A stretch of 64,000 nucleotides of DNA from an uncultured Veillonellaceae bacterium. Lineage in GTDB: Bacteria > Bacillota > Negativicutes > Veillonellales > Megasphaeraceae. Below, piece by piece: positions 26,667 through 36,471 of the stretch. Location of the stretch: contig UREG01000001.1 of NCBI GenBank assembly GCA_900546795.1, positions 60,600-124,599 on the forward strand. The letters run 5' to 3'. The notes below the pieces were generated by a model, which searched no databases, was not told where the DNA came from, and saw nothing but the letters and a program-made list of their open reading frames with translations. Each line of letters starts with the position of its first letter. The first letter of the stretch is position 1. The position numbers and the translations under genes are program-made.

Positions 26667-27093
26667 TATTCTATTTCCTACTCAAACGATATATTTTTAT
26701 TTTGCCAGCCGCTTCCTTTTTCTTATATCGTTTATATCCCTGTTTTTTCCTGGCATTTCACGCCTTGCTTCTTCGCTGCTGCCGTCCTTATTTTTCATTT
26801 TTACGCCCCTTCCGCTGTATCTTCCCCTAATCTAATGCGCTAAACTTATCTGCTTTTTATAGGGAAGTACTCTCAATTTTATCCCCCGCCAGTGATTTCT
26901 CTCCGTTAGTTAGTCTGCCGCTATGGCTCCCCCTGACGTCCGCACCTTCTCTATTCCCTTCCAGCGGAATCAAGCATCGTGTCTGTTCCTTTGGAGCAAA
27001 TTTCACCGCTTCTTCTGTCCGCTGTTTGCCCGCCTTACTCTTGTTTATAAGAAGTCCGCCGCCTCTGCCGCCATGCATGCCTTCCAAAAGAAG
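26667..27093. other. Intergenic, no gene seen
   Basis: 427 bp between the ahpC promoter and the ybaK terminator. A 107-codon minus-strand frame overlaps it but begins inside ybaK, lacks a ribosome site and has no recognisable features. Confidence 0.55.
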
Positions 27094-27128
27094 GCAAAAA
27101 AATAACGCAGCAGAACGAGCCTGCTGCG
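27094..27128 (-). terminator. Terminator after ybaK
   Basis: Stem CGCAGCAG (27106-27113) / CTGCTGCG (27121-27128); on the minus strand TTATTTTTTT follows. Confidence 0.8.
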
Positions 27129-27160
27129 CCAGCCAGCGCCGAGATACGGCGCAGATTTTT

Positions 27161-27661
27161 CTATTTATTTCCCGATTCATCCGGTTCCTGCCATCCTTTT
27201 GATACGTCTACCCATTCTTTGGCATTCGCATAGCGGTAAAGTTCTTCACAGGTAAGCTCGATCATACTATTGGACGAACCGCAGGCGGGAAAAACGGTAG
27301 TAAATCGCTGCAAAGAAATATCCAGATAGACTGCCACGTCCTCACGGGTAATAGCAAATGGACATACGCCGCCGATGGCATGGCCGGTAAACGCCTCTAC
27401 TTCTTCCGGCGTAAGCATGGACGATTTGCAGCCGAAACGGCGTTTGAACTGGCCGCTGTGTATTTTAGCGTCTCCCGCAGTGACGATAAGAATACAGCCG
27501 CCGTCTTTGTCCCGAAAGGTGAGGGATTTAGCGATCCGCGCCGGTTCCACCCCCAGTGCCTGCGCCGCCAGTTCTACGGTCGCGCTGGAAGTTTCAGTTT
27601 CCATGACGTCTTGTTCTTTTCCCAACGTTTTAAAATATTCTTTTACGGCTTCTAGCGACAT
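27161..27661 (-). CDS. ybaK: YbaK/EbsC-family aminoacyl-tRNA deacylase
   Basis: A 166-residue member of the YbaK/ProX editing family, which hydrolyses mischarged tRNA such as Cys-tRNA(Pro) or Ala-tRNA(Pro). Visible are IAKSLTFRD, with the lysine typical of the active site (about residue 45), GGVCPFAI and the late PACGSSNSMIELT segment. It overlaps the upstream carbonic anhydrase gene by 10 bp, so the two are translated from one message with gltD. The precise tRNA substrate is not clear from sequence. Confidence 0.88.
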   Translation of the reverse strand: MSLEAVKEYFKTLGKEQDVMETETSSATVELAAQALGVEPARIAKSLTFRDKDGGCILIVTAGDAKIHSGQFKRRFGCKSSMLTPEEVEAFTGHAIGGVCPFAITREDVAVYLDISLQRFTTVFPACGSSNSMIELTCEELYRYANAKEWVDVSKGWQEPDESGNK

Positions 27662-28242
27662 AGGGTTTCCCCGCTTTCATACCCATTTACCAATACCCGC
27701 AGTTTTCCGGTATGCGGATCGATGATCAGCCCGTGTACCGGCAAATCTTTGGGCAGGTAGGGATTGGTTTTCAGGAGTGTTACGGTATGGCGTACGTTTT
27801 CTTCCGGGTGATGGAAGTAGTCCGCCCATTCCGTCAATGCCGGGCGGATGGCTTCGATCGCTTCGTCGGTCACGCCCCGGGCTTTCATATGGATGATCAG
27901 GCTGTCTGCCGTCGTATGCACCATGCCGCAGTCATCGTGGCCTACAACTAGAAGTTCTTCTACGCCCAGTTCATAGACGGCAACCATAAAGCTGCGGATA
28001 ATGCCGTCAAACGGATGCGTAACCGTATTGCCTGCGTTTTTGATAATCTTGGCTTCGCCCCGCCGGATTCCCAGCGCCGGCTCCAAAAAGTCTACGAGCC
28101 GCGTATCCATACAGGTGAGGACGCCCAGTTTTCGTTCCGGATATTTGCTGACCGCTTCGGTCTGCACCGGCCGGAGACGGCCCGCTTCTTTATCCGCTAC
28201 AAACTGGCGGTTCAGTTCCAGTATTTGTTCCAGTACATGCAT
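27652..28242 (-). CDS. Beta-class carbonic anhydrase
   Basis: A 196-residue beta-carbonic anhydrase, which interconverts CO2 and bicarbonate. Zinc ligands are Cys44 in CMDTR, His102 and Cys105 in GHDDCGM; the Asp46/Arg48 dyad is present. The sequence resembles the short type II/III enzymes of Gram-positive bacteria. It is the middle gene of the gltD-carbonic anhydrase-ybaK run, 16 bp after gltD. Bicarbonate supply could serve carboxylation steps, but the link to gltD is positional. Confidence 0.93.
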   Translation of the reverse strand: MHVLEQILELNRQFVADKEAGRLRPVQTEAVSKYPERKLGVLTCMDTRLVDFLEPALGIRRGEAKIIKNAGNTVTHPFDGIIRSFMVAVYELGVEELLVVGHDDCGMVHTTADSLIIHMKARGVTDEAIEAIRPALTEWADYFHHPEENVRHTVTLLKTNPYLPKDLPVHGLIIDPHTGKLRVLVNGYESGETLCR

Positions 28243-28258
28243 TGCCCTGCCTCTTTTC

Positions 28259-29617
28259 TTACGCGTTTGCCGCGTCCATCAGCCGTTTGGCTTTGATATA
28301 TTCGTCGATGCCGGCAGCGGCTTTTTTGGCTTCTTTCATCGCCAGCACGACAGTCGCCGGTTCGTGCACCAGGTCGCCGGCGGCAAATACGCCCGGCACG
28401 CTGGTCATGCCGTACGGCAGCTCTTTGGTTTCCAGGTAATTCCATGTATTGCGGGAAAGGCCGGGAACGGTATCGAGCACCGCCGCTTCCGGCACGTTGC
28501 CGACAGCCGGCACAATCACATCGGCCGGTATCGTTTCCATTTTGCCGGTAGGCACCATGGTCGCGTCTTCCAGAACTTCCTGGATTTCACAGACAAGGCC
28601 TTCTATTTTTTCCGTTCCGGTCACGCCTTTAGGAGCATGGTAGAATAAAAATTCGATGCCTTCTTCTTTGGCTTCTTCATATTCAGAGCGCAGGCATTTC
28701 ATATTCGCTTCTCCCCGGCGGTATACGACGGTCACTTTGCAGCCCAGCCGTTTGCAGGTACGCGCCGCGTCGATCGCCACATTGCCGGCCCCAATAATCA
28801 GGACCGTCTGTCCCGGCTGCACCGGAATCTCCTCTGCGCTCCATTCGCCGTTCTGCACGCCCTGCACCGTCCAAAGCAGCGCCGAAGCATCTACTATGCC
28901 CGGCAGGCCGTCATTTTCCAGGCGAAGGGTCTGGGATACATTCGTTCCCATGCCGAGGAAGCAAGCGTCATAGCCTTGTTCCCACACCTGTTCCAACGTA
29001 AGGTCGGTGCCGAATTTTGTCTGACAGACAAACTGCACGCCCATCGCTTCCAGATCTGCGATATGACGATGGACAACGGATTTTTTCAAGCGGAAGGAAG
29101 GAATACCGTATAGCAGTACGCCGCCAGGCTCGCCTTTTTCTTCATAAACCGTCACGTCGTAATCGAGCCCCGCCAAATCATGAGCAACGGTCAGGCCTGC
29201 CGGCCCGGAACCGATAACCGCAACGCGGCCTGCTTTTTTAGTGCTTTTTTTGACCGGCCGAATATGGTTTTCCTTGTCCAAGTCCGCAATGAATCGTTCG
29301 ATTTTGCCGATTTGAATGGGATTGCCTTTTTTCCCCAGTATGCAGGCGCCTTCGCATTGGTTTTCCCGCGGACAGATGCGGCCGCAGATCTCCGGCATGT
29401 TGGTATGGCGCGCCAGTATGTCCGCCGCTTCGCCAAAATTGCCTTCTGCAACAGCTTTGGTAAACTGCGGTATTTCATTGGCAATCGGACAGCCCCGGCG
29501 GCACAGCGGATTGGCGCAGTGCAGGCAGCGCCGGGCTTCTTGTATTGCTTCTTCCATCGTATAGTCCCGATCGTGAAGTTCCTCTTCTTCAAATCGGATG
29601 CATGTGGTTTCTTCCAT
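28259..29617 (-). CDS. gltD: Glutamate synthase small-subunit-type NAD(P)H oxidoreductase
   Basis: A 452-residue GltD-like flavoprotein that passes electrons from NAD(P)H through FAD and two 4Fe-4S clusters. Cluster cysteines are in CLHCANPLCRRGCP (about 31-44) and CGRICPRENQCEGAC (about 80-95). The FAD motif is VAVIGSGPAGLTVA, the NADPH motif LIIGAGNVAIDAA, and the second FAD motif VFAAGDLV. The ATG at 29617 has AAAAGGAGT; a longer frame to 29701 would enter the tRNA gene. The family also includes NfnB and other electron-transfer subunits, so pairing with the gltB product 9 kb away is probable but not proven. Confidence 0.9.
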   Translation of the reverse strand: MEETTCIRFEEEELHDRDYTMEEAIQEARRCLHCANPLCRRGCPIANEIPQFTKAVAEGNFGEAADILARHTNMPEICGRICPRENQCEGACILGKKGNPIQIGKIERFIADLDKENHIRPVKKSTKKAGRVAVIGSGPAGLTVAHDLAGLDYDVTVYEEKGEPGGVLLYGIPSFRLKKSVVHRHIADLEAMGVQFVCQTKFGTDLTLEQVWEQGYDACFLGMGTNVSQTLRLENDGLPGIVDASALLWTVQGVQNGEWSAEEIPVQPGQTVLIIGAGNVAIDAARTCKRLGCKVTVVYRRGEANMKCLRSEYEEAKEEGIEFLFYHAPKGVTGTEKIEGLVCEIQEVLEDATMVPTGKMETIPADVIVPAVGNVPEAAVLDTVPGLSRNTWNYLETKELPYGMTSVPGVFAAGDLVHEPATVVLAMKEAKKAAAGIDEYIKAKRLMDAANA

Positions 29618-29668
29618 ACCTATCCCACTCCTTTTGTATGTATCGTTTTTTATATTCGGATATAAAAA

Positions 29669-29745
29669 TGGTGCGCCCAAGATGACTCGAACATCCGACA
29701 CGCAGTTTAGGAAACTGCTGCTCTATCCACCTGAGCTATGGGCGC
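29669..29745 (-). tRNA. tRNA-Arg (anticodon CCU)
   Basis: A 77-nt cloverleaf with encoded CCA. The acceptor stem is GCGCCCA / TGGGCGC, the D stem GCTC/GAGC, the anticodon stem GCAGT/ACTGC with loop TTCCTAA (anticodon CCT), and the T arm contains TTCGAGT. It decodes AGG. It lies 51 bp upstream of gltD on the same strand and may share its transcript. Confidence 0.95.
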
Positions 29746-29838
29746 ACGTGGTACAAATAGTACAAATATATTTATATCATATTCACCGTAATTTTACAAA
29801 TTAGATAAGAAAATTTTTGAACAGATACTACATATTTT

Positions 29839-30090
29839 TTATCCACAAAACCTGTATAACTTGTGGATAACTGTCATATATCCACAAGTCCAGTGTGTAT
29901 GCGGTGTGAATTCCCCTCGAAATCTGTTTATCCACAGATTTCCACAGAGTTCTCCACAGAGCTGTCCACATACGGGCAGTAGTTATCCACGGCAGAATAA
30001 AACCGATTTTCCGCTGATTTCCGCGTGATTTTGTCATTATGGTAAAAAAATATACACATAGTTGTCCACAATGTGGATAACTATGTGTAT
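29839..30090. other. Dense DnaA-box cluster with palindromic layout, 10 kb from dnaA
   Basis: Perfect 9-mers TTATCCACA/TGTGGATAA lie at 29839, 29862, 29928 and 30072. One-mismatch boxes lie at 29878, 29950, 29983 and 30062, and weaker ones near 29938 and 29962. Many are arranged as inverted repeats: an 11-bp perfect pair (29859-29869 / 29879-29889), an 8-bp pair around 29928, and a 39-bp near-palindrome at 30052-30090 with 19-bp arms and one mismatch. The flank at 29,750-29,840 is AT-rich. No gene lies in 29,746-30,101. It could be an origin element, a DnaA-titration site or a DnaA-controlled regulatory region. Confidence 0.8.
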
Positions 30091-30101
30091 AACTTAACGG
30101 A

Positions 30102-30401
30102 TTACTCTGTATATAATTCTGCCGGACGGCTCCAGTCTACGTGCACGCCGGTTTCTTTCCACATATATCCCAGCGCCAGCTTCAGCGTTTTTAAGCTGTC
30201 TGCCGGCACGGCCTGGATTTCTTCATACGTCTGAAGGCCCGTATAGTGGTGGAGTTTCTTTTCCGTCGTCAGGTATTCATGGGCAAGTTTTGCCAGTTCC
30301 TGATTGGGAATGCGTACTTCTACTTCTTTGGTTTCTTCGTTATAGAGGATCACGCCGTTGTCGTTATCGCCGGTATGTACGGCTACTTTCCATAAGTTCA
30401 T
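30102..30401 (-). CDS. Small conserved-looking protein of unknown function
   Basis: A 99-residue soluble protein that I do not recognise. It begins MNLWKVAVHTGDNDNGVILYN, suggesting a small beta-rich N-terminal half, followed by a helical part (LAKLAHEYLTTEKKLHHYTG) and a Trp-containing C-terminus. It has no membrane segment and no cysteine pair. Its ATG overlaps the stop of the M20 peptidase gene by 4 bp, so it is translated from the dinB-peptidase message. It lies between that operon and the DnaA-box cluster. Confidence 0.75.
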   Translation of the reverse strand: MNLWKVAVHTGDNDNGVILYNEETKEVEVRIPNQELAKLAHEYLTTEKKLHHYTGLQTYEEIQAVPADSLKTLKLALGYMWKETGVHVDWSRPAELYTE

Positions 30402-31549
30402 TTGCTGTTCTCCTTTTTATCGTATTCAAATGTATGCGCTTGCCGAAGGATTTCATAGACCCAGGCGCCGCTTTGGTACAGATGGATCTCCTGCAATTCT
30501 TCTTTAGTTGTATGAGGATGCGTCATGCCCACAGCCAGGATCGCCATAGGAAGGCCGCGCCGGCAAAAAACGTTGGCATCGGAACCGCCGCCGGTCGATT
30601 CGATCCGGACCGGGAACCCCAGGGATTCCGCCGCGGCTTTGGCGCAGGTTACGGTCGGGCTGTTGGCCGCAAGTTCCATCGGCTCGTAACTCGATTCGAC
30701 AAGAATATCCGCCGTTCCGCCCAGTTCGGCTGCCGCCGTTTCAAATGCCGCTTTCATGTCCGCAGTATACCGGACGAGTTTTTCCGGATTCAGGCTCCGC
30801 ACTTCCCCTTCGATCACCGCCGTGTCGGGAACGATATTAGTGGCGGTGCCGCCGCGGACGATCCCGATGTTGGCCGTCGTTTCTTCGTCGATACGGCCGC
30901 AGGGAGAGGCAGCAATGCCCCGCGCTGCCATGACGAGCGCGTTGATCCCGGTTTCCGGCGCAAGGCCGGCATGAGCGGTTTTGCCGTGCAGGGTAATGTG
31001 CAGGCTGTTTTGTCCCGGTGCGCGCACGACGATGCCGCCGGGAGCGCCGCTGATATCGAGGGCATAGGCCATATCGATCGTTCCTACGTCATAGGTAAAG
31101 TGTTTTGCCCCCAAGAGGCCGATTTCTTCACAGATCGTAAAGACAGCCCATATCGCGCCGTGCTGCGGTTCCTGCGCTAAAAAGCAGCGTATCCCTTCGA
31201 GAATCGCCGTAATCCCCGCTTTATCGTCGCTGCCGAGGATCGTATCGCCCTGCGAGCGGTACACGCCGTTTTCCAGCACCGGCCGGACACCGCGGCATGG
31301 GGACACGCAGTCCATATGCGCCGAAAAGAGCAGCGACGGCAGATGCGGCGCCGTTGCCTCCCATTTGGCAATCACGTTGCCGCTGTTGGCGCCGACCGCT
31401 TCTCCTGCTGCATCTTCTTCCACAATATCCGCGCCCATAAGAGCCAGCCGGGCTTTCAGCCAGTCCGCTGCGGCCCGCTCTTCTTTGGACGGGCTGTCGA
31501 TCGCTGCTAAAGTACAGAAGGTTTCGTGCATGTTGTTCTTATGTATCAT
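30398..31549 (-). CDS. M20-family (PepT/PepT2-like) metallopeptidase
   Basis: A 383-residue zinc peptidase of the M20 family, probably cutting tripeptides or similar short peptides. Metal and catalytic residues are visible in FSAHMDCVSP (His, Asp), GSDDKAGI (Asp bridging the metals), ICEEIGLLG (Glu-Glu), ALDISG (Asp) and MTHPHT (His). The dimerisation domain sits in between (about 175-285). I chose the ATG at 31549 with GGGAG upstream; it overlaps the dinB stop by 11 bp, and the longer frame runs deep into dinB. Confidence 0.9.
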   Translation of the reverse strand: MIHKNNMHETFCTLAAIDSPSKEERAAADWLKARLALMGADIVEEDAAGEAVGANSGNVIAKWEATAPHLPSLLFSAHMDCVSPCRGVRPVLENGVYRSQGDTILGSDDKAGITAILEGIRCFLAQEPQHGAIWAVFTICEEIGLLGAKHFTYDVGTIDMAYALDISGAPGGIVVRAPGQNSLHITLHGKTAHAGLAPETGINALVMAARGIAASPCGRIDEETTANIGIVRGGTATNIVPDTAVIEGEVRSLNPEKLVRYTADMKAAFETAAAELGGTADILVESSYEPMELAANSPTVTCAKAAAESLGFPVRIESTGGGSDANVFCRRGLPMAILAVGMTHPHTTKEELQEIHLYQSGAWVYEILRQAHTFEYDKKENSK

Positions 31550-32720
31550 GATGGTTCTCCCTTTTTTCAAGTTCCCATACGATGCCCTGCATGACTTGTT
31601 TTTCTCCGAACCGGTGCTGGAGCGTATCGAGCAGGTCGGAGATCTTCTCTCTTTTTTCCCGAGTTTCATCAAAGAGATCCATCTGATGCCGGACGGTCTG
31701 TAAGGAGCCGGCAGTCAGCCCGATGAGCCGGACGGGACTGCCCGCTATACTATTATACAATCCCACAGCCACCTTATACAAATCTTCTTCCCGATCCGTT
31801 GCATCTTCCAGCGTAAGGCTCCGCGTCAGGGTACGGAAGGTATTGAACCGGACTTTTATCGATATGGTCCGCCCCATCTTTCGTTTCTGCCGGAGTCTTG
31901 CCGCTACAAGATGAGCAAACAGCCGCCATTTCCGGTCGATCTCTTCCGGGTCGGTCAAATCTTGAGGAAAGGTTTCCTCATTGCCAATGGACTGCACGTC
32001 TCGCTTCCACTCGATCGGTCTGTCGTCTTGTCCGACCGCCAGTTGTTTGAGCTGGATTGCCAGCTGCCGGCCGCAGAGCGGTTCGAGGACGCGCAGATCT
32101 GCCAGGGCAATATCTCCGATCGTACGAAATCCGGCAGCCAGCAGCCGTTCTTCCGTCACCCGTCCCACGCCCCAAAGACGGCGCAGTGGAAGGGGCGCCA
32201 GGATCTCCCGCTCTTTTCCGTAAGGGATATATACCAGGCCGTCCGGCTTTTTCAGATCCGAGGCCAGTTTTGCCAGGAATTTATTCGGCGCGATGCCTGC
32301 CGATGCCGTAAGACCGGTTTCCATTTTAATCTCTCGCTTGATCGCTCGTCCCAGTTCTTCAATATGGGTATAATGGCTTCCCATGCCGGATATATCCAGA
32401 AACGCTTCGTCCAGCGACAGCGGCTCGATATACGGAGAATAGCGTTCCATAATCGCCCGGATCGTCCGGGAAATCTCCCGGTAATGGGCGATCCTAGGCC
32501 GCAGGTATATGCCGTCCGGGCAAAGCCGCTTGGCCCGCTTCATCGGCATAGCCGAATGGACGCCATACCGCCGCGCTTCATAGGAAGCCGTCGCCACAAC
32601 GCCCCGTTCGGACAGTCCGCCCACAATGACCGGTTTTCCCCGGTATTCTTCCCGTTCCAACTGTTCTACAGACGCATAGAAGGCGTCCATATCTACATGC
32701 ATCACCCAGCGCCGATCCAT
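31539..32720 (-). CDS. dinB: DNA polymerase IV (Y-family translesion polymerase)
   Basis: A 393-residue Pol IV that copies past damaged bases. Catalytic acids are in HVDMDAFYASVEQ (start) and PLSLDEAFLDI (about residue 103-113). The YEARRYGVHSAMP finger segment and the AGIAPNKFLAKLASDLKKP palm segment are typical. Near the C-terminus QMDLF matches the beta-clamp binding motif. It is the first gene of the dinB-peptidase-small protein run. The 32,721-32,781 gap holds the terminator of the next gene upstream. I saw no clear LexA box. Confidence 0.95.
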   Translation of the reverse strand: MDRRWVMHVDMDAFYASVEQLEREEYRGKPVIVGGLSERGVVATASYEARRYGVHSAMPMKRAKRLCPDGIYLRPRIAHYREISRTIRAIMERYSPYIEPLSLDEAFLDISGMGSHYTHIEELGRAIKREIKMETGLTASAGIAPNKFLAKLASDLKKPDGLVYIPYGKEREILAPLPLRRLWGVGRVTEERLLAAGFRTIGDIALADLRVLEPLCGRQLAIQLKQLAVGQDDRPIEWKRDVQSIGNEETFPQDLTDPEEIDRKWRLFAHLVAARLRQKRKMGRTISIKVRFNTFRTLTRSLTLEDATDREEDLYKVAVGLYNSIAGSPVRLIGLTAGSLQTVRHQMDLFDETREKREKISDLLDTLQHRFGEKQVMQGIVWELEKRENHHDT

Positions 32721-32743
32721 CGTTTCCTCCTAAAAAAATATTC

Positions 32744-32768
32744 TAAAAAAAGCGGCGTTTCCGCCGCT
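32744..32768 (-). terminator. Terminator after the arsR-family gene
   Basis: Stem AGCGGCG / CGCCGCT with a 4-base loop; on the minus strand a run of seven T follows. It lies 14 bp past the stop codon. Confidence 0.85.
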
Positions 32769-32781
32769 CTTTCGCTTTTTC

Positions 32782-33129
32782 TTATAATTCTTTGATATCG
32801 CAGGTGCCGTCTTTGCAGTATTTGATCTGGCGGCAAACGCAGCTATCCTTTGTTTTATATAAATCAGGAATAAAAGTCATAATCTCTTCAAACGTTTCCG
32901 TATTGATCGAGTAGCGTGTCCAAAGCCCGTCTTTTCTTGCATTGACGATGCCTGTTTCCACTAAGATGCGCATATGATAACTCAGCGTGGATTGAGACAA
33001 TTCGAAACTTTGCAAGATATCGCAGGCACACATTTCACCGCAGGAGAGCATATCCACAATCCGAAGTCTCGTTTCATCACTGAGTGCCTTAAATTTCAAA
33101 GAAAACTTTCTGTAGCTGACCTTTTCCAT
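32782..33129 (-). CDS. ArsR/SmtB-family metalloregulator
   Basis: A 115-residue winged-helix repressor. The recognition region is ELSQSTLSYHMRIL (about 43-56). Cys34 and Cys36 in GEMCACDIL match the ELCVCDL metal site of classic ArsR proteins, with Cys30 nearby, and four more cysteines (97, 99, 105, 110) lie near the C-terminus. This favours a thiophilic metal such as As(III). No arsenic pump, reductase or methylase gene is close, so the target must be itself or a distant operon. It has its own terminator. Confidence 0.9.
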   Translation of the reverse strand: MEKVSYRKFSLKFKALSDETRLRIVDMLSCGEMCACDILQSFELSQSTLSYHMRILVETGIVNARKDGLWTRYSINTETFEEIMTFIPDLYKTKDSCVCRQIKYCKDGTCDIKEL

Positions 33130-33156
33130 GTAAACTCCCTTTCTTCACACTAACAT

Positions 33157-33774
33157 TCATTCTGCCGGCCTATCCTGACGCAGGATATTCTGCCAATGTT
33201 TCCACCCATTCATCACGGTCCCGATCCGCTCATAAAACGCCTTGTCATGTCTGGGAACGGCCAAATGCGCCAGTTCATGAACGATGACATAGTCCAGGCA
33301 TTTTGGCGGGAACATCGCAAGTCCCGCATGAAGGGTAATCGCCCTTTTGGAGGGTATGCACGAACCCCATCGGCTGACCATCCAGCGGAGCCTGCCCTGC
33401 ACGTCCGGCTCGTTCATCTGCGCCTGCCAAAAGAGGAGGCGTTTTTTCCATACCGGTTCGAGCTGGCTGCGATACCAGCAGCGCGCGGCTTCTTCCGTCC
33501 AGCCGTCCGTTGATGTCCGCCACGGCGCGTCCTGCCATTTGCCCCACAGCGGTATTTGCTGCCGCTCCGGATGAAAGGCCTGATACGAACCGTATCGCAA
33601 TTCCTGTGCTTTCAATCTGGCTTCCAACCAGGGTTGTTTCGTCTGCACCCATTGTACAGCGGCGTCCCATGTCATTCCCAGAGGGACAGTCACATGGACG
33701 CTGCCGTCTCGCTTGATGCGAAGCAGTATATATTTTACCTGTTTTCTTTCATATTGTATAGATAAAGAGACCAT
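33157..33774 (-). CDS. YgjP-like (DUF45) metallopeptidase-fold protein
   Basis: A 205-residue protein of the YgjP/DUF45 family. The zinc site HELAHLAVPRHDKAF has His166, Glu167 and His170, and His176 as the third ligand. Upstream, RLRWMVSRWGSCIPSKRAITLH is the second family signature. The N-terminal part is a beta-rich domain typical of the group. The fold is that of SprT/WLM metalloproteases, but the activity is not known. It stands between arsR and the lysine-tailed protein without tight coupling. Confidence 0.88.
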   Translation of the reverse strand: MVSLSIQYERKQVKYILLRIKRDGSVHVTVPLGMTWDAAVQWVQTKQPWLEARLKAQELRYGSYQAFHPERQQIPLWGKWQDAPWRTSTDGWTEEAARCWYRSQLEPVWKKRLLFWQAQMNEPDVQGRLRWMVSRWGSCIPSKRAITLHAGLAMFPPKCLDYVIVHELAHLAVPRHDKAFYERIGTVMNGWKHWQNILRQDRPAE

Positions 33775-33785
33775 TTTTTAAGAAT

Positions 33786-34292
33786 TTATTTATTTTTCTT
33801 CTTCTTTTTCTTGCTTTTCTTATCTTTTTTTATTTTTTTCTTCTTTTTCTTTTCCTTTTTTTCATCTTTTTCGTCATCGCCGTCCCCATCATCGCCGTCG
33901 TCTTCGTCCTCTTCTTCCTCGGCTTCTTCCGGTTCCGGCGCTGCAAATTCGGCTTCGTCCTCGCCTTCCATCTGCATGAGGCGCGCTTCTTCCTCCTGCA
34001 GCTGCTGTTCGTCCATCATGACCGCTTCCTGCAGTTCGTCTTCCTCTTCCAGCAGTTCATCGTCCTGATGGATTTCTTCGTAAATGTGCATGGCTTCGGC
34101 CAGAACCATGTGCAGCTGACGGTATTGGCCGTATACGACGAGAAGTTCCCTCATTTCCGGTATGTCCCTGCCGTCCAAGATCATCATGCCGTCCTGACTT
34201 CTCCGGTGAATGGCTTCGAGGATTTCTCCCGTTTTATTCATGTATTCCTGCGACTCCAACAATAATTCGCCTATCGTTTTATTTTCTATCAT
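33786..34292 (-). CDS. Unknown protein with acidic tract and polylysine tail
   Basis: A 168-residue protein of no recognised family. Residues 1-78 look like a folded, mostly helical part (MIENKTIGELLLESQEY, RELLVVYGQYRQLHMVLAEAM). Residues 79-140 are strongly acidic (E/D runs). Residues 141-168 are almost all lysine, with short KKKKK blocks. Such a sharp split of charge suggests an unstructured, nucleic-acid- or polyphosphate-binding tail shielded by the acidic part; this is inference. The A-rich codons of the tail could also allow slippage. It lies between the YgjP-like gene and gyrB, with a fair ribosome site (AGGAGGG). Confidence 0.75.
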   Translation of the reverse strand: MIENKTIGELLLESQEYMNKTGEILEAIHRRSQDGMMILDGRDIPEMRELLVVYGQYRQLHMVLAEAMHIYEEIHQDDELLEEEDELQEAVMMDEQQLQEEEARLMQMEGEDEAEFAAPEPEEAEEEEDEDDGDDGDGDDEKDEKKEKKKKKKIKKDKKSKKKKKKNK

Positions 34293-34366
34293 AGCGGCAT
34301 CCCTCCTGTATCCTTCTTATTCTTTTTTATTCGCTGCTCTATATTGAAATTCCTTGTTGTACTTGC

Positions 34367-34400
34367 AAAAAAGCTGGTTTTCTTTTTGAAAACCAGCTTT
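34367..34400 (-). terminator. Terminator after gyrB
   Basis: Perfect 13-bp stem (AAAGCTGGTTTTC and complement) with a T run on the minus strand, 8 bp past the gyrB stop. It closes the origin-side operon. Confidence 0.9.
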
Positions 34401-34407
34401 CGTTTGT

Positions 34408-36339
<1,932 letters not shown>

Positions 36340-36377
36340 TTATACTACTACCTGTTTCTAAGTGCTATATCTAAATT

Positions 36378-36406
36378 ATTATACACCAAAACCAGGGTTT
36401 CCACAA
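36378..36406 (-). promoter_or_regulatory. Putative promoter of gyrB
   Basis: On the minus strand TTGTGG (36406-36401), a 17-bp spacer and a perfect TATAAT (36383-36378), 54 bp before the start codon. A weak GC hairpin with mismatches at 36,448-36,470 may attenuate transcription from upstream. Confidence 0.65.
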
Positions 36407-36471
36407 ATAGCGCGGCTTCTTTCAGCGTTTCTTTTCGCTTTACGGCAAACGCGCCCCTAAAAAGGAGCGCG

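Noticed and set aside
26857..27180. 107-codon minus-strand frame after ybaK
   Set aside because: It starts inside ybaK, crosses its terminator, and has no ribosome site or recognisable feature.
29828..30037. 69-codon minus-strand frame across the DnaA-box cluster
   Set aside because: Its codons are made by the DnaA boxes themselves, and there is no ribosome site.
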